DNA of 30,253 bases from JAWXCF01 sp034440515 (GTDB taxonomy: Bacteria; Bacteroidota; Bacteroidia; CAILMK01): positions 1 to 30,253 of the forward strand of contig JAWXCF010000097.1 of NCBI GenBank assembly GCA_034440515.1. The letters run 5' to 3'. A program made the position numbers and the translations under genes. Positions 24,570-30,253 of the stretch are shown here, in pieces. The notes beneath the pieces were generated by a model. It had not been told where the DNA came from and made no database searches. It worked only from the letters and a program-made list of their open reading frames with translations. Every line of letters begins with the position of its first letter. Position 1 is the first letter of the stretch.

Positions 24570-25484
24570 TTATTTGCTTATGACAATTTTACCAGTTTTT
24601 ACACCATTTGCAGATTGAATTCTGTAGATGTATAAACCTGTATTAAGGCTGCTAGCGTCAACATTGTATTGGTGTACACCAACGCTTAACATTTGATTGT
24701 TCAATACTGTAGAAACAACTCTACCATTTAGGTCAAGCACTTGAATGCTAACTGGAGAGGCAACCTCTTGTGTGAAGCTGAAATTCACTTTGTCAGTAGC
24801 TGGGTTGGGATAAACGTTTACGTCAGTGATAATTTTGGTATCTGCATTTATAGCAGTCACTTGAGCATTACCTAAGTATGCTCTAGCTATAAATAATGAA
24901 GCATTAGCATTAGCAGTAGATGATGCAATAAACCCAATCTGCAAAGAATCTGGTGTAAGTGCAGATCTATAAGCAGTGGCCGGAATTGCACCGTTTATAG
25001 CCACCCAAGGCTCGTAACCTGCTGAATTTTGTGGTATTAAGTTAAATACGATGTACATAACTGTGTCTCTTACAGCACCGTTTTTTTTGAAGCTATATAT
25101 CACCACCTGTGGTTGCTCCGGTGTTGGTGTAAAATATGCAATTACAGCACCAAAATTCGTAGGGCGACCTGTAAATTTAATTGTTTGAGAAGCTGTACCC
25201 AGTACAAAAGCGCCATTTGTTGCAGTACCACCTATTAAGTTTAATGCGTATTGACCATCATATACTGGGCGTGTAATGTTTTGAGTTGGCTGACCAGATG
25301 ATGTCTTTGTATAACTTACAGAAGTTACACGTGCAGGTCGACCAGTAACATTCCAACCTTGGGGAATCATAAATGCACCTTGAGTTGACCATCTTTCGAA
25401 ACCGCCATTAGTCAGCGTGTCTTGAGCCATTGTTGAAACTGTTGCTATAATAGCAAACATTGCAGTTAGTAAAATTCTTTTCAT
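24570..25484 (-). CDS. Secreted protein with T9SS type A sorting domain
   Basis: A 304-residue exported protein. Signal peptide MKRILLTAMFAIIATVSTMAQ is followed by DTLTNGGFERW, an opening often seen in secreted Bacteroidota proteins with a jelly-roll domain. The central part (to about residue 215) is beta-rich and of unknown function. The last 86 residues from about 219 are a type IX secretion C-terminal sorting domain: VYPNPATDKVNF, VLDLNGRVV, LNTGLYIYRI and the KIVISK end. The protein should cross the outer membrane through T9SS and be released or anchored on the surface. It has a strong terminator downstream and a divergent neighbour across a 376-bp gap. The sorting domain is certain; the function is not known. 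Confidence 0.88.
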   Translation of the reverse strand: MKRILLTAMFAIIATVSTMAQDTLTNGGFERWSTQGAFMIPQGWNVTGRPARVTSVSYTKTSSGQPTQNITRPVYDGQYALNLIGGTATNGAFVLGTASQTIKFTGRPTNFGAVIAYFTPTPEQPQVVIYSFKKNGAVRDTVMYIVFNLIPQNSAGYEPWVAINGAIPATAYRSALTPDSLQIGFIASSTANANASLFIARAYLGNAQVTAINADTKIITDVNVYPNPATDKVNFSFTQEVASPVSIQVLDLNGRVVSTVLNNQMLSVGVHQYNVDASSLNTGLYIYRIQSANGVKTGKIVISK

Positions 25485-25860
25485 TATGTAATTATATTAT
25501 TTTACAATTATAGGCAAAACTCGCAATATTATGTTCATTATCATAATAGAAATTACCCATATTTAGTAAACGGTATTACTAGTATTGGATGCGGTGGCGG
25601 TGTATTATTATTTGTAAATTATGTAAGACTTGTGATGCCTAATAAAATAAGGTTGGCAATTAATATCTTAATTTAATGGCACAATTCACAGGAATTGACT
25701 TGCTTTTAAACCAAAGCTTTCATCATAATTTATGGATGGTAAGTTTTAATATATGAATAACCAATTACATATAATCGAATTAAAACGATTGATTATAGTT
25801 TTGTATGACTAAATCATTTTAAACTTAACTTGAATAAGCGAACTTTTAACTTTCTATATA
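25485..25860. other. 376-bp divergent intergenic region
   Basis: This gap between two divergently transcribed exported-protein genes holds no convincing gene. A 26-codon frame at 25676-25756 exists but has nothing to support it. Visible items are a candidate -7 box near the right end and a short imperfect inverted repeat (AATCG ... CGATT, about 25772-25790). The left part, upstream of the T9SS cargo gene, has only a near-match -7 box (TATAATTG on the minus strand). Confidence 0.6.
25796..25803 (+). promoter_or_regulatory. Candidate -7 box for the 25861-26976 gene
   Basis: TAGTTTTG is an exact TAnnTTTG match 57 bp upstream of the ATG. No good -33 element is seen at 19-21 bp. A short inverted repeat lies just upstream. 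Confidence 0.35.
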
Positions 25861-26976
25861 ATGAACAGACTATTTACACTTATAGCCATATTATTTATGG
25901 CAACTACTCAGCATTCTTATGCTCAGTCAACAGATAACCCGCCTGCAGTAGATTTAGGTTATTATCAATTTACACGATTAATAGGAATTAAACCTTGTAA
26001 TATATTTGGTTTAAAAGGAAATGTAATTGATACATCAAGTAGACTCAATTTGATTGGTCAACGTTTTAATGTTATTGCTATTCGAGACGGCTACGCAATA
26101 ATTAAAATTCTCAATTATGATACTCTACTAAAACGTAATAAACGTCTTTTAGGCATCGATTTGCCGAGATTTTTAGGAACTGTATTGGTTGAGACTGACG
26201 ATATGGTAGACAACCCAAAAACGGAGGGCAACCCCACCCAAGAGCTTAACAAAAACAAGAACGGCGCCATAAAGGTTGACTCTACCAAAAAGGATGACAG
26301 CCTAACGGTTGCCCTTAAAGCCCTTACCAAAAAGGTTGACAGCCTCAAAACGATTACAAACAAGGACAGCGCCAAAAAGGTTGCCCTTACAAAAATGATA
26401 CAAAGCCATAAAAAGAAAACTGAAGAAAAAAATAAAAAGTTTGATTTTGATAGCACAGAATTATATTTTAAAGTGCCATTAGAAGTTATTCAAAAAACTG
26501 CAATTTGTATAAATCGCGTAGTGGGATCTTTTAGTTTTGGTGCCATAAATTTTCCATTTAAATATAGATATACTAGAGGCGATTGGACCGGAAACGCAAA
26601 TTTTGGGGCAGCTGGGGGTCTGACTTTTAGACATAAAGAGTATCGTCAATGTAAGTACTCTTGGGTTGTATCTTATAGCATAGGTTCAATAAGTTTAGAT
26701 GGAAGCAGTGTTAGTAAAAATTCGTCTATTTTAGCAGACGCTAATAATCTTTCAACTTTATCTTTATCAACTGGAGCCTTACTTCAATATAAATCATCAA
26801 TCCAAATTGGATTATTTATTGGTTGGGATCAGCTTACTAAATTAAACCAGCAGACATTTGATTGGCAATATCAAGGTAAACCTTGGGCAAGTATGGGAAT
26901 AGGATTAAATATATTTCAAATAGGAGGAAATAGTGCTGGAACACAGGCCTCTCCCATTCAGAATACTAAATTCTGA
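25861..26976 (+). CDS. Exported protein of unknown function with a repeat-mosaic Lys-rich linker
   Basis: A 371-residue protein with a signal peptide (cleavage about SYA-Q, residue 21). Three parts are visible. Residues 22-115 form a compact strand-rich domain (YYQFTRLIGIKPCNIFG ...). Residues about 116-195 are a polar, Lys/Asp/Thr-rich, probably helical linker. Residues 200-371 have alternating strand-like segments (GSFSFGAINFPFKY, FGAAGGLTFRH, WVVSYSIGSISLD, IQIGLFIGWD, WASMGIGLNIF) that look like an outer-membrane barrel. The linker's base composition and codon choice differ from the rest (see the repeat entry). I do not recognise a family. It is flanked by convergent and divergent genes, so it is transcribed alone. 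Confidence 0.75.
   Translation: MNRLFTLIAILFMATTQHSYAQSTDNPPAVDLGYYQFTRLIGIKPCNIFGLKGNVIDTSSRLNLIGQRFNVIAIRDGYAIIKILNYDTLLKRNKRLLGIDLPRFLGTVLVETDDMVDNPKTEGNPTQELNKNKNGAIKVDSTKKDDSLTVALKALTKKVDSLKTITNKDSAKKVALTKMIQSHKKKTEEKNKKFDFDSTELYFKVPLEVIQKTAICINRVVGSFSFGAINFPFKYRYTRGDWTGNANFGAAGGLTFRHKEYRQCKYSWVVSYSIGSISLDGSSVSKNSSILADANNLSTLSLSTGALLQYKSSIQIGLFIGWDQLTKLNQQTFDWQYQGKPWASMGIGLNIFQIGGNSAGTQASPIQNTKF
26206..26400 (+). repeat. Short-direct-repeat mosaic inside the 25861-26976 gene
   Basis: Within the linker the DNA is richer in C-ending codons (GCC, ACC, GAC, AGC, CTT) and AAG than its flanks. Short words recur: AAAGGTTGAC at 26271-26280 and 26331-26340, GGTTGCCCTTA at 26307-26317 and 26379-26389, and GACAGCCT at 26296-26303 and 26338-26345. 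The spacing is irregular, so this is not a simple tandem array. The bias also leaves the opposite strand open over 26115-26456, which I treat as a by-product. Confidence 0.7.
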
Positions 26977-27106
26977 AATTAAACAGCATCCTTTTTATGC
27001 GCAATTCTATAAACCTGCTAAATACGAATAACATTTATTGTGCGTGTAAATGTATTTTAACTTGCCTTTTTTAGGTTTAATTAAACAAAAGTTAGTCGTA
27101 AAAAAC

Positions 27107-28342
27107 TTACTTATTTATCATTATTTTCACATTTATGACTGTGTTGTCTTTTGTAATGCCATTAATAATATAAACTCCATTTGGCAGGTTGGTGTTTATC
27201 CTATTATCTACTGGATTCAATTTTTGAATCAGCACTTTTCCTTCTGTATTAAGTATTGTGATGCTAGTCCAGTCATTGGGCGTGATTAAGAATATATCTT
27301 TGTCTACAGTGTGTATCCCTTTTTCCTTTTTAGGGTTAACTAGATTGATAGATGTTATGTCAGATTTCAACTGAAATGGTATAGTCTTCATCAGTTTGTT
27401 ATTTAGATAATACCTAACTTCTGGTATTGTAGTGGAATTTAATGACGTTGCCCATATGCTTGAGTTCGGATATTTAGTCCAGCTCCAATTATAGAAGTAA
27501 TTAGAGTTGATGGTGTGGGTATAAATGAAGCTATCGTACAGGGTTAGTGTTCCATTTTGCAAAGGAATATACCAGTAAAATTTAGATTTATCGCCTTTTT
27601 GTGTATTATTAGTCAAGGTCCAAACTGATAAAAAGCTATCTTGATTCGCAAACCAATTTGATTGCCTTACGAATGCCTCTTGCACTGCAGCTAGAGTAGT
27701 TTTACCATATACCAAACCAGAATTTATGATAACAGGTGTCGTATCTATAGACGGTCGAGTTATCCAATTACCTGATACTTGACCGCACTTGCCACCAGCA
27801 AATGGATCGTAGTTTCTAAAGTTTCTCCACAACTCAAAGTGTAAATGGGGGTCGCTGGCATATCCGCTGCTGGCTACTTCTGCCAATACTTTGCCTTTCA
27901 GCACATTGTCTCCTACTTTCACCTTGATACTTCCCCTCTTCAGATGAGAGTAATAGGTAACAGTACTGTCATTATGAAACAAAGCTATGTAGTTGCCCAA
28001 GCCTTTACTTGGAATTGCTATTTTATTTCTATCAAATGCTGTATCAATTATTTCTATTACAATACCATCAGCTGCTGCCAATACATTTACCCCTGTGTCC
28101 ATAGCGTTGAAACCAGTTATAATAAAGTCAGTTCCTGTGTGTCCGTCATAGGTTCTCCAACTGCAGTTGAAGTCATTATTTAAAATTGATCTATTATCTC
28201 TGTCTACGTGATTAAGTATAAACCAATCTTTGTTTTGAACTCCCTCTATAGGTATTCCCAATTGTGTAATTGGTCTTTTTTGTGCAAAGCTTGCTGATAT
28301 AGAAAGAATTAGTAATATTACAAGTAAAGAAAATGATTTCAT
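27107..28342 (-). CDS. Secreted M23-family peptidase with a C-terminal T9SS-like sorting tail
   Basis: A 411-residue exported protein with signal peptide cleavage near FAQ (residues 19-21). A LytM/M23 zinc peptidase domain spans about residues 60-180: DGHTGTD gives His68 and Asp72, HLHFE gives His166 and His168, and YYSHL carries His133, so all metal and catalytic residues are present. Such enzymes cut peptide cross-links, commonly in cell walls. A middle beta-rich region is followed by a C-terminal stretch (about 350-411) with SITILNTEGKVLIQ, LPNGVYIINGI and the INK end, matching the type A sorting-domain pattern without a strong YPNP motif. If the tail is functional, the peptidase is exported outside the outer membrane, where it could act on other cells' walls; that is inference. 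Confidence 0.9.
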   Translation of the reverse strand: MKSFSLLVILLILSISASFAQKRPITQLGIPIEGVQNKDWFILNHVDRDNRSILNNDFNCSWRTYDGHTGTDFIITGFNAMDTGVNVLAAADGIVIEIIDTAFDRNKIAIPSKGLGNYIALFHNDSTVTYYSHLKRGSIKVKVGDNVLKGKVLAEVASSGYASDPHLHFELWRNFRNYDPFAGGKCGQVSGNWITRPSIDTTPVIINSGLVYGKTTLAAVQEAFVRQSNWFANQDSFLSVWTLTNNTQKGDKSKFYWYIPLQNGTLTLYDSFIYTHTINSNYFYNWSWTKYPNSSIWATSLNSTTIPEVRYYLNNKLMKTIPFQLKSDITSINLVNPKKEKGIHTVDKDIFLITPNDWTSITILNTEGKVLIQKLNPVDNRINTNLPNGVYIINGITKDNTVINVKIMINK

Positions 28343-28428
28343 TTAGTAAATATAATGCAACTAAAATATTTCATTCTATAAATTTGATTGTGGGTTAAAA
28401 TTAATCTTTTAAACAAACTAAATGGCAC

Positions 28429-28460
28429 AAAAAAAAAAGCCCCATCAAAATTGATGAGGC
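28429..28460 (-). terminator. Rho-independent terminator of the tandem lipoprotein cluster
   Basis: On the minus strand a 9-bp stem GCCTCATCA / TGATGGGGC (one G-U pair) with a 4-nt loop is followed by ten T residues. It lies 24 bp after the stop of the 28485-29249 gene and separates the cluster from the M23 peptidase gene. Confidence 0.92.
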
Positions 28461-28484
28461 TATGTAGATTAAACTGAAGATTTA

Positions 28485-29249
28485 TTATTTGCAGTTGTAA
28501 TTAACTAAAGTTGTCTTACCATCTTGAATTAATTTAGTAGGGTAGCCTTCATTATTATACTCGTAAGTAGCATCAAATTTTCCAAAAGTTCCAAAATCAC
28601 CAGTTTTTACATTATTGTTTGAAACAAATAAGAAATAACTGTCAAAATTATCGGCATCAAATAAGCCTTTATAAGCATTTTTCTTATCGTCAAATGTAAG
28701 TATTACTGTATATTCTAGACTTGCCTTATCATCATAATACATTACTTGTGTTACATTCTCACCTGTATAGGTAAGCACATAATAACTTTGTAAAGTAAAA
28801 TTGTTAGCACTTGGGTCCTTCTTAAAAGTAGAAAATTTAGTTACTTTGTTATTTGTAAATTCAGCATCATATCTAGTATTTTCACTAGAAAATGTAGATT
28901 CGCCAGCATCTCTAGTAGAAAAGAAATATTGATCCTTATTAGTTAAATGTACAATTCTGTATTTTTCTTTGCTTCCATCAGGATCGTCTAAATACATTTC
29001 AGACAATTTTCCATCTGTGCCATACGTGTTTGTTGTTATATATTCACCGTCCATATCAGTGAAGCGACCAGAAATGTATCTGTTGTTAGCATCGTAGGTG
29101 TAGGTAGCAACATTTTCACCTGTAGTAGAGGTTACATAGCAAGTTTTAGTTACTGGTGCAGGGGTGGTAACATTTTCTTTTTTACAAGAAATAACACTAA
29201 AGCTAATAATGCTCAGCATCATAGCTGATTTTAGAATAAGTTTATACAT
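28485..29249 (-). CDS. Lipoprotein with YD/RHS-like strand repeats, copy 1
   Basis: A 254-residue lipoprotein. The signal ends SVISC (Cys22), a good lipobox, followed by KKENVTTPAPV. The mature part is built of short strand pairs with a Tyr-Asp/Asn rhythm: ATYTYDANNRYISG, TTNTYGTDGKLSEM, VLTYTGENVTQVMYYDD, LTFDDKKNAYKGLFDA, ATYEYNNEGYPTKLI and a terminal NYNCK. This recalls YD/RHS repeats and other Bacteroidota beta-sheet lipoproteins. No enzyme motif is visible. A paralogue lies 58 bp upstream and a decayed third copy beyond that, all on the same strand. It has its own -7 box and a strong terminator. It is probably anchored in the outer membrane and of unknown function. Confidence 0.82.
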   Translation of the reverse strand: MYKLILKSAMMLSIISFSVISCKKENVTTPAPVTKTCYVTSTTGENVATYTYDANNRYISGRFTDMDGEYITTNTYGTDGKLSEMYLDDPDGSKEKYRIVHLTNKDQYFFSTRDAGESTFSSENTRYDAEFTNNKVTKFSTFKKDPSANNFTLQSYYVLTYTGENVTQVMYYDDKASLEYTVILTFDDKKNAYKGLFDADNFDSYFLFVSNNNVKTGDFGTFGKFDATYEYNNEGYPTKLIQDGKTTLVNYNCK

Positions 29250-29269
29250 AAATTAATATTAATTTGAAT

Positions 29270-29277
29270 CAAAGGTA
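29270..29277 (-). promoter_or_regulatory. Candidate -7 box for lipoprotein copy 1
   Basis: The minus strand reads TACCTTTG, an exact TAnnTTTG, 20 bp before the ATG at 29249. The word TTTGATTC occurs twice around it, and the CATTTGATTC version also occurs upstream of copy 2, so the two copies share parts of their upstream region. No TTTG sits at the standard -33 distance. Confidence 0.4.
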
Positions 29278-29307
29278 ACACGGATGAATCAAATGGATGT
29301 TAAGATA

Positions 29308-30075
29308 TTATTTACAGTTGTAGCTTATTAGGGTTGCTTTACCATCTATAATTACTTTAGTTGGATTACCATCCGTATTGTATTCGTAAGTAATATCAAA
29401 ACTAACTTCAGAATTAAAATCTACGTGCTTTATGTTGTTTGATGAAATCGATATCTCATAATCACTTAATCCAGTTGCGTCTAATAAGCCCTTGTATGGA
29501 TTTTTCTTGTCATCATAAGTATAACTCACAGATTGAACTAACTTAGATTGACTGTTATAAGATTTTATTTCAGTGACGTTTTCTCCTGTATAGTTTAGTA
29601 TTTTATAGGAAGCCAAAGTATATTTTTTAGTTTCTAGATTAATCTTGAAATTTGAAATTTTTGTGACTTTATTTTTTGTGAATTCTATATCAACTCTTTC
29701 TTCCGCTTCTGAATAGGTAGGTGAATCTGCTTCTTGAGTTGATAAGAAATATTGATCAACATTATTTAAATGTACAATTCTATATCTCTTTTTGTATCCT
29801 TCAGATTTTTCCAATTTCATTTCTGATATTTTTCCATCAATACCATATTTATTGGTAGTAATTATTTCACCCAAACCTATATATTTTGCTGAAATTAATT
29901 TATTGCTAGCATTGTAGGTATATGTAATCACTTTTGCACCTTTGGAAGCAGATATAAGGCAAGTATTTTCAACTAGCATAGTTGTATTTTTATAATTATT
30001 AACGCCAAAACAAGTAAGGACTGTTAAGCAAAAGATGCTAAGCATCAAAAAAGTTTTTAAGGTAAGTCTAATCAT
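29308..30075 (-). CDS. YD/RHS-like exported protein, copy 2 (paralogue)
   Basis: A 255-residue paralogue of the next gene, matching it along the whole length: ITYTYNASNKLISA, TTNKYGIDGKISEM, YRIVHLNNVDQYFLST, YTGENVTEI, YTYDDKKNPYKGLLDA, ITYEYNTDGNPTKVI and the terminal SYNCK. By eye about half the residues agree. Unlike copy 1, the residue before the candidate lipidated cysteine is Thr (VLTC, Cys22), a poor lipobox, so this copy may be secreted or kept in the membrane rather than lipidated. Its 3' flank (GTTAAGATATTATTTACAG) is shared with copy 3, showing the duplication included the region just after the gene. No function can be assigned. Confidence 0.8.
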   Translation of the reverse strand: MIRLTLKTFLMLSIFCLTVLTCFGVNNYKNTTMLVENTCLISASKGAKVITYTYNASNKLISAKYIGLGEIITTNKYGIDGKISEMKLEKSEGYKKRYRIVHLNNVDQYFLSTQEADSPTYSEAEERVDIEFTKNKVTKISNFKINLETKKYTLASYKILNYTGENVTEIKSYNSQSKLVQSVSYTYDDKKNPYKGLLDATGLSDYEISISSNNIKHVDFNSEVSFDITYEYNTDGNPTKVIIDGKATLISYNCK

Positions 30076-30113
30076 ATTTTTAACAAATAAAGAATCAAAT
30101 GAAAGTTAAGATA

Positions 30114-30253
30114 TTATTTACAGTTGTAATTAACTATGGCAGTATTACAGACAACTTTAGTAGGATAATTATTTTAATTATACTCATTAAGTATATAGAA
30201 TTAAACCAAACCCATCAGTTTCCATATTTTTTACATTAGATAATTTACTAAAA
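30114..30253 (-). pseudogene. Decayed third copy of the YD/RHS-like lipoprotein family (cut by window edge)
   Basis: Reading leftward from the edge, one frame gives FSKLSNVKNMETDGFGL, matching the SNNNVKTGDFGTFG region of copy 1. A one-base shift near 30186 then moves to a second frame giving NEYN, an in-frame TAA at 30174-30176, then NNYPTKVV and the family ending INYNCK with its stop at 30114-30116. So the 3' end of this copy carries a frameshift and a premature stop. The remainder lies outside the window, so the 5' part may be intact or broken. A truncated product lacking the last 30 or so residues is possible. Confidence 0.8.

Noticed and set aside
25676..25756. A 26-codon ATG frame in the large intergenic region
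   Set aside because: No family, no ribosome-binding signal and no conserved pattern; such short frames are expected by chance.
26115..26456. A 113-residue open frame on the minus strand inside the 25861-26976 gene
   Set aside because: It is opened by the C-rich codon bias of the linker island on the coding strand and has no plausible product.
27050..27289. A 79-residue plus-strand frame overlapping the end of the M23 peptidase gene
   Set aside because: It lies antisense to a well-supported sorting-tail coding region and shows no recognisable protein pattern.

Overview
This is a 30.3 kb AT-rich chromosomal window from a member of the Bacteroidota. The assignment rests on a GldH gliding lipoprotein, C-terminal type IX secretion (T9SS) sorting domains on two secreted proteins, many Bacteroidota-type lipoproteins, promoter -7 boxes of the form TAnnTTTG, and weak Shine-Dalgarno signals. 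Most of the window is ordinary housekeeping and envelope genes. No rRNA, tRNA, CRISPR array, intact insertion sequence or prophage was seen.

Layout. 1-1552 (+): the repeat-rich tail of a protein cut by the window edge (probably RicT/PSP1), gldH, then rplU-rpmA with its own promoter, a 24-bp perfect palindrome over that promoter, and a terminator. 1621-7550 (mostly -): a small membrane protein, a CrtD-like carotenoid desaturase, a plus-strand protein resembling alkyladenine DNA glycosylases, a beta-rich exported protein and RNase R. 7697-11857 (+): a secreted prolyl oligopeptidase, an exported protein of unknown function and a D-2-hydroxyacid dehydrogenase. 12142-15151 (-): a secreted coiled-coil protein translationally coupled to panB, an RluA-family pseudouridine synthase, and directly after it the stump of an AAA_13-type (RloC-like) defence ATPase. 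15197-16201 (+): a lipoprotein. 16198-20034 (-): thiL, a MbnP/MbnH-like pair (candidate copper protein plus MauG-type dihaem enzyme) and ruvC. 20127-23697 (+): a four-gene run of a flippase-like membrane protein, a GT2 glycosyltransferase, a small protein and an OppC-type permease. 23720-30253 (mostly -): a SIMPL protein, a T9SS cargo protein, an exported protein (+) with an odd repeat-mosaic linker, an M23 peptidase with a sorting tail, and three tandem copies of a lipoprotein family, the third a decayed pseudogene.

The clearest functional units are rplU-rpmA, the secreted-protein/panB/rluA run, the MbnP/MbnH-like pair and the flippase/GT2/OppC run. The least ordinary signals are the MbnP/MbnH-like pair outside an obvious methanobactin locus, the tandem lipoprotein family in different states of decay, the defence-ATPase stump, the rplU palindrome, and the compositional island inside the 25861-26976 gene. 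I found no convincing wholly new system. Several starts used here differ from the longest possible frame; each entry gives the reason.
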